From positions 186,001-250,000 of the forward strand of contig OZ255841.1 of the NCBI GenBank assembly GCA_965277835.1: 64,000 nucleotides of DNA, written 5' to 3'. Under the pieces are notes generated by a model, which was given only the letters and a program-made list of their open reading frames with translations, did not search any database and was not told the DNA's origin. Positions 1-7,712 of this stretch are shown in pieces (position 1 is the stretch's first letter; the number at the start of each line of letters is the position of its first letter). This DNA is from Arcticimaribacter sp965277835. GTDB lineage: Bacteria; Bacteroidota; Bacteroidia; Flavobacteriales; Flavobacteriaceae. A program made the translations under genes and the position numbers.

Positions 1-657
1 AGTATCGATTTCTTCCCTCAGCTTTCAGATACAATTGAGAATAAGCTAGAAAGCAGAGTAACGTTATCTAATTGGACATTTCCTTCAAATAAGATATTTA
101 ATCCTTTGGATGATAGTCAATTTGCAGTTTGTGTACGGTGTAAAGGAATTGCGATATCGACGATGAGGCAATGTAAAAATATGACAGAGTATAATAATGG
201 TTATTGTTATATCCATCAAGTTCAATCTTCCGATTATATTAAGCGTGGTTCAATAAAGCATATAATTTTAAATTATATGTTTCCAGTACTTATCATTCTT
301 CTTGTATGTATTATTATACTGTTATCTTGGAGAAGAAGCAAGCAAAACCTTGGGAGTAACTACTATTATTTACCTAAAGAAGAAGCAATGAATATAGGAT
401 ACTCTGCAGATGCTATTATATACAAATCTCCAAAACAATACTTTTTCAAGGATATAATAATCTATGGAGTTGTTAGCGTAAATAAAAACAGAAACTTTGT
501 TTTAGTTAGTCAAAAAACGAAAGAGCCTATTAGTAAAACGAAATACTATATTATTTTAAAGAAAATAGATTTAGTATATGGTCCATACGACAAGGAAGAG
601 TATTTACAAAAACGAAAAGAATTAAATGTGCCAAAATGGCTAGTATTGAAAAAGTAG
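1..657 (+). CDS. Partial membrane protein with N-terminal Cys/His motif (DUF5763-like)
   Basis: The reading frame is open from base 1, so the gene begins before the window; 218 codons are visible. No homologous full protein was recognised. Visible residues 44-73 carry a Cys/His cluster (C47-x10-C58-x10-C69-x2-H72, with RQCKN and GYCYIH) that resembles the small putative zinc-binding motif of DUF5763-type proteins. One strongly hydrophobic helix follows at about residues 88-110 and ends in WRRSK, so the short Cys/His region and the roughly 105-residue basic C-terminal part lie on opposite sides of a membrane. The C-terminal part is rich in Lys and Tyr and has no motif I know. The gene is convergent with nth, 15 bases away. 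Function unknown; the motif assignment is inference. Confidence 0.75.
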   Translation, partial: SIDFFPQLSDTIENKLESRVTLSNWTFPSNKIFNPLDDSQFAVCVRCKGIAISTMRQCKNMTEYNNGYCYIHQVQSSDYIKRGSIKHIILNYMFPVLIILLVCIIILLSWRRSKQNLGSNYYYLPKEEAMNIGYSADAIIYKSPKQYFFKDIIIYGVVSVNKNRNFVLVSQKTKEPISKTKYYIILKKIDLVYGPYDKEEYLQKRKELNVPKWLVLKK

Positions 658-672
658 ATAATACTACTTAGA

Positions 673-1320
673 CTATTTGTTATAGGTTTTCAATAAGCTT
701 TTTCTTCCGATGGTTTTTGTAATTATATCGCGGTCTAACTTCCACCCTCTTGCAGGTGAATATTCTCTACCATACCATATTATTTGCAGATGTAGGTCAT
801 TCCATTTATTCTTAGGGAAAAGTCTTTTCGCATCTTTTTCAGTTTGCACAACGTTTTTTCCATTAGAAAGTCCCCACCGATATAAAAGCCTATGGATATG
901 AGTATCGACAGGGAATGCAGGTATTCCAAATGCTTGCGACATTACTACGCTAGCAGTTTTATGCCCCACGGCAGGGAGTTCTTCTAGGTCATTAAAGTTT
1001 TGAGGAACTTTTCCGTCGTGCTTTTCTAATAATATTTTAGATAACCCATGAATCCCTTTAGACTTCATGGGAGATAAACCAACAGGTCGAATAATATCTC
1101 TAATTTCATCAATGGTTAGTTTAACCATATCTTCGGGAGTTGAAGCCCTTTTGAAAAGCAAGGGTGTTATTTTGTTAACACGAACATCGGTACTTTGGGC
1201 TGACAACAGAACTGCTATAAGCAATGTATATGGATCTGTGTGGTTTAGAGGTATTGGAATCTCCGGATATAAATCCTCTAAAGTCATCATTATAAAACGA
1301 ACTTTTTCTTGTTTTGTCAT
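673..1320 (-). CDS. nth: Endonuclease III family DNA glycosylase, lacking the Fe-S cluster cysteines
   Basis: This is a base-excision-repair glycosylase/AP lyase acting on oxidised pyrimidines. The helix-hairpin-helix is visible (LEELPAVGHKTASVV), with the lysine nucleophile in GHKTA and the catalytic aspartate in PVDTHIHR. Length (215 aa) matches E. coli Nth (211 aa). The C-terminal tail where E. coli has the C-x6-C-x2-C-x5-C [4Fe-4S] loop instead reads GREYSPARGWKLDRDI and has no cysteine, so the cluster must be absent. The fold and active site otherwise look complete. It is divergent from the peroxiredoxin gene, with a 72-base spacer. ATG start. Confidence 0.93.
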   Translation of the reverse strand: MTKQEKVRFIMMTLEDLYPEIPIPLNHTDPYTLLIAVLLSAQSTDVRVNKITPLLFKRASTPEDMVKLTIDEIRDIIRPVGLSPMKSKGIHGLSKILLEKHDGKVPQNFNDLEELPAVGHKTASVVMSQAFGIPAFPVDTHIHRLLYRWGLSNGKNVVQTEKDAKRLFPKNKWNDLHLQIIWYGREYSPARGWKLDRDIITKTIGRKSLLKTYNK

Positions 1321-1392
1321 TTATATAAGTTAATTAAAATATTTTAACTTCAATTTTTTTATCAAATAATCTTCCGTAATTTAGAAAAATAT

Positions 1393-1854
1393 ATGAATAC
1401 ACTTAAAGTAGGGGATTTAGTTCCTCATTTCAGTTGCGAGGACGAAACTGGAAAAACACACAGTATCGAAGATTATAAAGGTAAACGTTTGGTCGTTTTT
1501 TTCTATCCAAGGGCAAACACTCCAGGGTGTACAGCAGAAGCGTGCGATTTAAGAGATTATTATAGCGAACTTAAAAATGAAGGATATAGCTTGTTGGGGG
1601 TAAGTGCAGACACGAAAAAAAAACAATTAAATTTCTCGAAAAAGTATAACTTCCCATTCCCGCTATTAGCCGATGTAAACAAAGAGGTTATTAATGCTTT
1701 TGGAGTTTGGGGCTTAAAGAAATTTATGGGTAGAGAATTTGATGGAATTCACCGAAAAACGTTTATAATAGATGCAGAGGGTAGAGTAGAACGTGTAATT
1801 GATAAGGTGATAACAAAGTCACACGCGTCGCAGATATTAAATAAAACAGTTTAG
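1393..1854 (+). CDS. bcp: Thioredoxin-dependent peroxiredoxin, BCP family
   Basis: A thiol peroxidase reducing H2O2 and organic peroxides in the cytoplasm. The AhpC/TSA fold is complete at 153 residues. The peroxidatic cysteine is C46 in PRANTPGCTAEAC, and C51 five residues later is the usual BCP resolving cysteine, suggesting an atypical 2-Cys enzyme. The downstream LLGVSAD and KTFIID strands fit the family. It stands alone on the plus strand, divergent from nth and convergent (4 bases) with the next gene. An OxyR-type regulator occurs at 42.4 kb, but no operator was identified here. Confidence 0.95.
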   Translation: MNTLKVGDLVPHFSCEDETGKTHSIEDYKGKRLVVFFYPRANTPGCTAEACDLRDYYSELKNEGYSLLGVSADTKKKQLNFSKKYNFPFPLLADVNKEVINAFGVWGLKKFMGREFDGIHRKTFIIDAEGRVERVIDKVITKSHASQILNKTV

Positions 1855-1858
1855 TTTT

Positions 1859-3298
1859 TTATTCTTTTTTGGATTGATGCCCAAACATATTATTCTTGAT
1901 AATCATATCGCAAATACCTTCTGGAAGTTGTTTATCCCAGCCTTCTTCATTGTTCTTAATTTGTTGAAGTATTTTGCGCGAAAAAATATCGAGGTATTCG
2001 GGTTCGTAGTCGAATATATCAACTACTTTTCCGTTGTATTTAAAGAATTTATAAAAATCTTTCATTCTCGGGTGTAACTTCAAATTGTTACTTGTTATAA
2101 TATCTCCATTCTCATTTTTCATGGGATAGAGATATACTTTTAAGTTGTTATAGAACATTTTTCCAAACGCTTCAAGAATACCACCGCTTAAATCGTGATA
2201 ATAGTGCTCGTCAAAAATATCCACAAAATTGTTTACGCCCATTGTTAAGGCGGTTTGCTTTTTGGTGTATTGCGAAAAATAATCAACTAGGCGATAATAT
2301 TCTTTAAAGTTAGAAATCATAACAAAATGACCAAGAGAGCAAAGAAGTTTTGCACGATCCATAAAATCTTTTTCGTCTATTTCGCCTTGCGAGGTGAGAT
2401 TTGAGAGTGTAATTTCAAAAATAACAACGGCATCGTTTTCATCTACTTCAGCTTCTCTTAAAAAAACTTCGTTAGACTTTTCAAACATATCAATATTAAC
2501 TTTGGTAACAGGTCTAAAGCTTCCACGAAGAGCTAATATATTTTTTTTATAAAGTTCTCTAGCGGGTAGAGTATTGTTTCCTTCTGGGTCGAACATAACC
2601 GCTTCTGTCATACCGTTTTTAACAAGCTGTAGGCTTATTAAACGATTATCAACACCTTCGAATAGAGGGCCCGAGAAATTTATTGTATCTATTTCAACAG
2701 CTTTTCTGTCAATATGGTCATATAAATATTTTAATAATTTTTTTGGTTTATCATGTTTATAAAAAGCACCATAAATTAAATTGGTACCCATTAGCCCTAT
2801 AGATTCTTGTTGGTAACGGGCTTCCGATTGATGAAAACGTACGTGTAGTATAATTTCGCTGAAATCTTGGCTAGGGTCGGTTTGAAACCGAATACCCATC
2901 CATCCGTGACCTTTAAATTTTTTTGCAAAATCAATTGTTGTGACAGTGTTTGCATAAGTGAAGAATAACTTATTAGGATGATCCGATCTTGGAATACGGT
3001 CTTCAATTAGTTTCATCTCATGCTTCAGCATTTTATTGAGCCTGGCTTCTGTTACATATCTGCCATCATTTTCTTCGCCATAGATATTATCACTAAAATT
3101 TTTATCGTACGCGCTTATAGTTTTTGCAATAGTACCTGAGGCTCCGCCTACCCTAAAAAATTGACGTGCAACTTCTTGCCCAGCACCAATTTCGGCAAAG
3201 GTTCCATAAATATTTTCATTGAGGTTGATACGCAATGCTTTAGCCTCAATTGAAGGTTTTTTTTCTATTTCTTTTTCTCCAGGAAGATTTACAGACAT
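1859..3298 (-). CDS. Conserved protein of unknown function (starts FAEIGAGQEVAR)
   Basis: This 479-residue soluble protein belongs to a conserved family that I recognise from Bacteroidota and, I think, cyanobacteria. Members have been labelled inconsistently (TonB-dependent receptor, nicotinate-nucleotide adenylyltransferase) without support visible here. There is no signal peptide, no membrane segment and no HxGH nucleotidyltransferase motif. A strongly conserved-looking block near residues 35-55 reads FAEIGAGQEVARQFFRVGG, followed by GTIAKTISAYD. The frame extends to a TTG at 3319, but the ATG at 3298 (MSVNLPGEKE) is the likelier start. It is convergent with bcp and divergent from the metallo-hydrolase gene. 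I assign no function. Confidence 0.85.
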   Translation of the reverse strand: MSVNLPGEKEIEKKPSIEAKALRINLNENIYGTFAEIGAGQEVARQFFRVGGASGTIAKTISAYDKNFSDNIYGEENDGRYVTEARLNKMLKHEMKLIEDRIPRSDHPNKLFFTYANTVTTIDFAKKFKGHGWMGIRFQTDPSQDFSEIILHVRFHQSEARYQQESIGLMGTNLIYGAFYKHDKPKKLLKYLYDHIDRKAVEIDTINFSGPLFEGVDNRLISLQLVKNGMTEAVMFDPEGNNTLPARELYKKNILALRGSFRPVTKVNIDMFEKSNEVFLREAEVDENDAVVIFEITLSNLTSQGEIDEKDFMDRAKLLCSLGHFVMISNFKEYYRLVDYFSQYTKKQTALTMGVNNFVDIFDEHYYHDLSGGILEAFGKMFYNNLKVYLYPMKNENGDIITSNNLKLHPRMKDFYKFFKYNGKVVDIFDYEPEYLDIFSRKILQQIKNNEEGWDKQLPEGICDMIIKNNMFGHQSKKE

Positions 3299-3333
3299 AT
3301 CTAATAGATTTATTAACAAATGTACAAAGTATG

Positions 3334-3362
3334 TTTGTTATAATGTATAATATCTACCTTTG
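3334..3362 (+). promoter_or_regulatory. Bacteroidota-type promoter for the MBL-fold hydrolase gene
   Basis: TTTG at 3334-3337 and TACCTTTG at 3355-3362 match the -33 TTTG and -7 TAnnTTTG elements with a 17-base spacer. Transcription would begin about 5-8 bases after the -7 box, which is almost exactly at the ATG (3368), so the mRNA may be leaderless or nearly so. Confidence 0.6.
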
Positions 3363-3367
3363 AAATT

Positions 3368-4138
3368 ATGTTTAGAATTACATTTTTAGGGACAGGTACT
3401 TCACAAGGAATTCCAATTATTGGGTCTAAACACCCTGTGTGTTTAAGTAATAACCCTAAAGATAAGAGACTACGTGTGTCCATTATTATTTCGTGGGATA
3501 CGTTTTATTATGTAATTGATTGCGGACCAGATTTTAGACAACAGATGCTAAGAAACCCTATTCCGCATTTAGACGGTATTTTGTTTACACACGAACACGC
3601 AGACCATACCGCAGGGTTAGATGATATACGACCATTTTATTTTAGGCAAGGAAAAATTAATCTTATTGGAACTCAAGAATTATTTGATGCTCTGGATAGA
3701 CGTTTTTTATATATTATGAGCGATGATGCTAAATACCCTGGAGCTCCTTCGGTACGCAAAAATGTGGTTAAGAAAAACGAATCTTTTATGCTTAAAAATA
3801 TAAAAGTAATACCTGTAGTGGTTAAGCATCACAATTTAGAAGTAATGGGTTATCGTTTTGGGAATTTTGCGTATTTAACCGATGTAAAGTCAATAGATAA
3901 AGAAGAACTAAGCAAATTATATGGTTTAGATATTTTAGTTTTAAATGCGCTTAGAATAGAGCCGCATCCGTCTCACTTAAACTTAGAAGAAGCATTGGCT
4001 ATGGTAGATCTTTTGAAACCTAAGAAAACTTATTTCACACATATAAGCCATTTGCTGGGGTTTCATGATGAAGTCGAAAAAATATTACCTAAAAATGTTC
4101 ACTTGGCCTATGATACTTTAGAAGTATCATCTACGTAA
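3368..4138 (+). CDS. MBL-fold metallo-hydrolase (PhnP-like)
   Basis: A metallo-beta-lactamase-fold phosphodiesterase/hydrolase of 256 residues, probably cytoplasmic. The dinuclear metal motif THEHADHTAG is intact near residues 77-86. Further ligands are likely in VKHHNLEVMGYR, the aspartate of YLTDVKSI and the terminal histidine of FTHISHLLG. The N-terminal GTGTSQGIPIIG strand-loop and the CxSNNPKDKRLRVS segment resemble PhnP (cyclic phosphate phosphodiesterase) and tRNase Z relatives, though the family is broad and the substrate cannot be fixed. It ends 7 bases from the convergent esterase gene. Confidence 0.88.
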   Translation: MFRITFLGTGTSQGIPIIGSKHPVCLSNNPKDKRLRVSIIISWDTFYYVIDCGPDFRQQMLRNPIPHLDGILFTHEHADHTAGLDDIRPFYFRQGKINLIGTQELFDALDRRFLYIMSDDAKYPGAPSVRKNVVKKNESFMLKNIKVIPVVVKHHNLEVMGYRFGNFAYLTDVKSIDKEELSKLYGLDILVLNALRIEPHPSHLNLEEALAMVDLLKPKKTYFTHISHLLGFHDEVEKILPKNVHLAYDTLEVSST

Positions 4139-4145
4139 ACGATGT

Positions 4146-4805
4146 TTATAATCTTTGCTTAAGCCAACTTATTAAATCTCTAAAGTTTTCTGGGCATATA
4201 CCATGCGGGGCATCGTATTCTTTATATACAAGAGCAATTTTTTTGTTTTTTAAAATTTCAATTCCTTTTCTAACTTCGGCAATTGGTATAACAGGATCCA
4301 TTACACCGTGTGAACTAAAACAATCTAAATTGCTAATGTCTTTTTGAGGCATATCGGCTATTAAGTTAGTATTGAAGAAACCACTTAGAGCCATAATCTT
4401 ATGTATCATTTCGGGGTAAGCTAAGCCCAGAGACCAGCTTAGAATAGCGCCTTGGCTGAAACCTAACAAATCAACTTGCTTTTGCGAAGAATTGATTCGA
4501 GTTAAATGATGTTTAATGTTATATAGAATTAAATCTCTTGCTTGGATAGCTTCATCGTCATCGTACCATTTATTTAAATCTGTATCAAAGTTAATAGAAT
4601 ACCAAGCATAGCTCCCTTCTGCCAAAATCAAAGGAGCCCTAAGTGCTATAACATGATAACTTTTTGGTAATAGTTGGGCAAAAGAAAATAAATCGCCTTC
4701 AAAACTTCCGTACCCGTGTAAAAGAAATATTACTGGAGCATTTTCGTTTATTTCTGTAGGCTCTTGATATAAAAATTCTAAAACTTGTGTTGTATCAGTT
4801 ATCAT
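4146..4805 (-). CDS. Alpha/beta hydrolase, phospholipase/carboxylesterase (LysoPLA2-like) family
   Basis: A 219-residue serine hydrolase without signal peptide. The nucleophile elbow GFSQGAI, the oxyanion-region LLHGYGS, and C-terminal Asp (HGVMDPVIP) and His (DAPHGICPEN) complete the triad. The pattern LRAPL...AWYS is typical of the dienelactone hydrolase/acyl-protein-thioesterase-like carboxylesterases. Its ATG overlaps the stop of the upstream dihydroorotase-like gene by 4 bases, implying translational coupling. The physiological substrate is unknown. Confidence 0.88.
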   Translation of the reverse strand: MITDTTQVLEFLYQEPTEINENAPVIFLLHGYGSFEGDLFSFAQLLPKSYHVIALRAPLILAEGSYAWYSINFDTDLNKWYDDDEAIQARDLILYNIKHHLTRINSSQKQVDLLGFSQGAILSWSLGLAYPEMIHKIMALSGFFNTNLIADMPQKDISNLDCFSSHGVMDPVIPIAEVRKGIEILKNKKIALVYKEYDAPHGICPENFRDLISWLKQRL

Positions 4806-6052
4806 TTTAATACGGTTTTTGAGCCATTAATAACGCCATAAGTAGTTCCTTGGATTTGAGCACCAATAAAAGCGCAATTTTTTGAAGTAGAATGGATATC
4901 TTCTTTTTTAAATGTAGAATTCCCAGAAGGATTAAACAACGTTAAATTTGCTTTTTGCCCTACTTCAATTTTAGGGTACGGGATTTCAAATACCTTTTGT
5001 CCCTTTGTTAGAATTGCAATTACTTTTTCTATTGGGAAAAGGGTTGATAAAACTCCAAACATAGCTTCAAGACCTATTGTTCCAGAGATAGCATACTCAA
5101 ATTCTAAGCGTTTTAATTCTATATTGAGTGGCTCGTGTAGTGATGTTACCGTATCAATAGTACCATCAATAATACCTTGTCTAAGCGCAATTAGGTCGGC
5201 ATTTGTCCGCAGAGGTGGTTCAAGTTTATAATTAGTATCAAAACCCAAAATTTCTTTTTCCGTAAATAAAAGGTTAGCTAAAGGCACACTGCAACTAACA
5301 CTAAGTTTTTGTTTTTTCGCTTTTCGGATTAACTCTAAGCCCTCTGCCGATGATATATAAGGGATGTGTAATTTACCACCAGTGTATTCTAAAATAGATA
5401 AATCACGTTGTATTTGAAGCGTTTCACTTAGTGTAGGTGAGCCAACTAAACCGTTACGTGTGCTTGTATCACCTTCGTGAATACCATGCTCTAAGAATAT
5501 ACCAGTATCTGCTGGGTATGAAATAACTAATCCGTTGAGGCGCTGTGCATATTGCAAAGCAATTTTGAGAAGATTCGAATTTTGAATAGGAGCTTTATAG
5601 TCTCCAAAAGCGATTGCTCCTTTTTGTTTTAAATCATAGAACTCGGTAAGAAAAACCCCTTCTTGATTTTTAGTAAAAGCTGCGATAGGGTAGATATTAG
5701 TCGCCGAATTTTTTCCGGCTTCTTTAAGAAATGAAACAGCCGATGGGTTATCTACAATAGGGTTTGTGTTTGGGGTTACTGCAATTTGGGTAAACCCACT
5801 TAGTCCTGCGGTTTTAAGTCCATTTTCGAGAGTTTCTCTTTCTTCATAACCTGGCTCACCAAAAGAGACGCTACTATCGAACCAGCCTTTGGATATATGA
5901 AGATTTTCATATTTTATAATTTGGGCTTCATCGTCAATTATTTCATCTTCAATTGCCGTGATGATGCCGTTGGTAATTAAAAAGTCTTTAGTGGAAAAAT
6001 GAAAAGTATTACTGGAGTCAATTAAAGTCGCTTTTTTAAGAAGTATCTTCAT
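4802..6052 (-). CDS. Dihydroorotase homologue lacking catalytic metal ligands
   Basis: This 416-residue protein has the amidohydrolase architecture of class I dihydroorotases: the GWFDSSVSFGEPGYEERET region, TPNTNP, NYKLEPPLRT and a C-terminal urease-like beta segment. The key residues have changed. The DxHxHxR motif is D59-S-S-V-S-F-G, so both metal-binding histidines and the substrate arginine are lost. LHIPYISS has Tyr for the usual His, and the DHAPH region reads TSLHEP. It is therefore probably not a dihydroorotase, but a pseudo-enzyme like the inactive DHO subunits known to scaffold aspartate transcarbamoylase in some bacteria. The frame reaches 6091, but ATG 6052 (MKILLKK) matches the family start. 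Confidence 0.85.
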   Translation of the reverse strand: MKILLKKATLIDSSNTFHFSTKDFLITNGIITAIEDEIIDDEAQIIKYENLHISKGWFDSSVSFGEPGYEERETLENGLKTAGLSGFTQIAVTPNTNPIVDNPSAVSFLKEAGKNSATNIYPIAAFTKNQEGVFLTEFYDLKQKGAIAFGDYKAPIQNSNLLKIALQYAQRLNGLVISYPADTGIFLEHGIHEGDTSTRNGLVGSPTLSETLQIQRDLSILEYTGGKLHIPYISSAEGLELIRKAKKQKLSVSCSVPLANLLFTEKEILGFDTNYKLEPPLRTNADLIALRQGIIDGTIDTVTSLHEPLNIELKRLEFEYAISGTIGLEAMFGVLSTLFPIEKVIAILTKGQKVFEIPYPKIEVGQKANLTLFNPSGNSTFKKEDIHSTSKNCAFIGAQIQGTTYGVINGSKTVLK

Positions 6053-6128
6053 TAATTGATAAAACAAATTCTTATTTGGACAAAAGTACAAAACAATAGG
6101 GGAATCTTGTCCATAAATTTCATTTGGC

Positions 6129-6893
6129 TTAAAATTTTTCGAAAATACTTAACCCAAAAAGAGCAAAATCATATTTCACAGGATCTTTAGAATCTAATAA
6201 ACGGAGGTTATTATCGAGTTCTTCAACAGCTTTGGCATCATTTTGTTTGCGTGTTAAAAGCCCTAATTTACGAGCTGTATTGCCAGAATGTACGTCAAGA
6301 GGACAAGAAAGTTGAGAGGGTAGAATATGTTTCCATATACCAAAATCTACACCTTTATCATTTGGGCGAACCATCCAACGTAAATACATATTTATTCGTT
6401 TTGCAGCAGAACCTTTTAGTGGATCTGCAAGATGTTTTTGTGTACGCGCTAAATGTGGTAACTCAAAAAAAGAACTTTTAAAATGATGTAATGCTTTTTG
6501 CAAAGGCATTGTTGCGCTATAGCTTGAGATTAATTTCTCTAGCCCACCATAATTTAGATATATGTTTTGAAGTGCTTGTATAAAATATTTTAAATCATCG
6601 GAGTTGAACGTTCGATGCACAAAACCATTAAATATTTTTAAGTCTGTTGACTTATGATTACATATAAAATCGAAAGGCGCATGCTCCATTAATTCCATTA
6701 TTGTGTGTGCATTCTTAATAATACTTGCTCGGTTACCCCAAGAAATTATAGAGGTCAAGAAACCTGAAATCTCAATGTCTTCTTTGATTGTATATTGATG
6801 TGCAACCCGTATAGGGTCTTTTTCGATAAATTCTAGTGTTTGATATTGCTCAACCTTGAGGTCTAAAAAGTCTTTTAGTACTTCAAATTTCAT
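6129..6893 (-). CDS. TIGR02757 (DUF2400) family protein
   Basis: A soluble protein of about 254 residues belonging to the TIGR02757 family common in Bacteroidota; its function is not established. Recognisable conserved blocks are DPIRVAHQY, ISGFLTSIISWGNR, KRINMYLRWMVRPNDKGVD and PLDVHSGNTARKLGLL. The last two recall the helix-hairpin-helix glycosylase fold (DVHTxRVAR-like), a suggestion from pattern only. The frame could start at a TTG (6917), but the ATG at 6893 lies 1 base after the stop of the ABC ATPase and is preferred. It is probably cotranscribed with that ATPase and the downstream dihydroorotase-like gene. Confidence 0.85.
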   Translation of the reverse strand: MKFEVLKDFLDLKVEQYQTLEFIEKDPIRVAHQYTIKEDIEISGFLTSIISWGNRASIIKNAHTIMELMEHAPFDFICNHKSTDLKIFNGFVHRTFNSDDLKYFIQALQNIYLNYGGLEKLISSYSATMPLQKALHHFKSSFFELPHLARTQKHLADPLKGSAAKRINMYLRWMVRPNDKGVDFGIWKHILPSQLSCPLDVHSGNTARKLGLLTRKQNDAKAVEELDNNLRLLDSKDPVKYDFALFGLSIFEKF

Positions 6894-6894
6894 T

Positions 6895-7566
6895 TTAAGT
6901 AACAATTTCTCCGTCAATAAGCTGAATTTTTCGATCCGCTTTATTTGCTAATTCTTGGCTATGAGTAACAATAACAAAGGTGTGGTTATATAAGTCTCTG
7001 AGGTTAAAAAAGATTTGGTGTAATTGTTCAGCAGAAGAACTATCGAGGTTACCGCTGGGTTCGTCGGCTAAAATAATTTTAGGATTATTCATCATAGCAC
7101 GTGCAACCGCAACACGTTGTTGCTCTCCACCTGACAGTTCATTGGGTTTATGTGTTGTTCTATTTGATAACCCTAGCTGGTCAAGTAATATTTCGGCGCG
7201 TTGTTTTGCTTCTTTTTTGTCAACTCCTTTTATAAAAGCAGGAATCATTACATTTTCCAAAGCATTAAACTCTGGGAGTAATTCGTGAGACTGAAATATA
7301 AAGCCTAGTTCTTTGTTTCTAAAACTTGATAATTGTTTTTGGCTAAGCTCTAAAATATTAATGTCATTTATTTTTATAGATACATCTGATTTAGTATCTG
7401 GAGAAGAGAGTGTTCCTAAGATTTGAAGCAATGTAGTTTTTCCAGCTCCCGAAGGCCCTACAATAGCGACAATTTCTCCTGAATTAATTTCAACATTAAT
7501 GTTTTTGAGAATATTTAATCCTCCTAGTTTTTTGTTTATGTTTTTTGCTTCAATTACTTTTTCCAT
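6895..7566 (-). CDS. lolD: LolD-like ABC transporter ATP-binding protein
   Basis: A 223-residue ATPase of the LolD/MacB subfamily, which powers lipoprotein release or other mechanotransmission transporters at the inner membrane. Walker A is GPSGAGKTT, the Q-loop region FIFQSHELLPEF has the subfamily look, the signature is LSGGEQQR and Walker B is IILADEPSGNLD. The H-loop histidine is in VIVTHSQEL. No FtsX/LolE-type permease lies nearby, so the partner is encoded elsewhere. First gene of a minus-strand run with the TIGR02757 protein, 1 base apart. Confidence 0.92.
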   Translation of the reverse strand: MEKVIEAKNINKKLGGLNILKNINVEINSGEIVAIVGPSGAGKTTLLQILGTLSSPDTKSDVSIKINDINILELSQKQLSSFRNKELGFIFQSHELLPEFNALENVMIPAFIKGVDKKEAKQRAEILLDQLGLSNRTTHKPNELSGGEQQRVAVARAMMNNPKIILADEPSGNLDSSSAEQLHQIFFNLRDLYNHTFVIVTHSQELANKADRKIQLIDGEIVT

Positions 7567-7712
7567 ATCAACAGGCTAAAGTACTATTAAATGCTTTTTA
7601 TTTCTACTTTTTATTACAGTAGTTAATCAAAAACTATTAACTAGGAGGTTTTTCAATTATCTATTCATATAAATTATATTTCATTACTTTTTTATAACAT
7701 TTAGTTGTTTTA

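Noticed and set aside
7620..7643. Hairpin TAGTTAAT/ATTAACTA downstream of the repeat lipoprotein
   Set aside because: All AT pairs except one and no T-run follows on the minus strand, so a terminator call is not supported.
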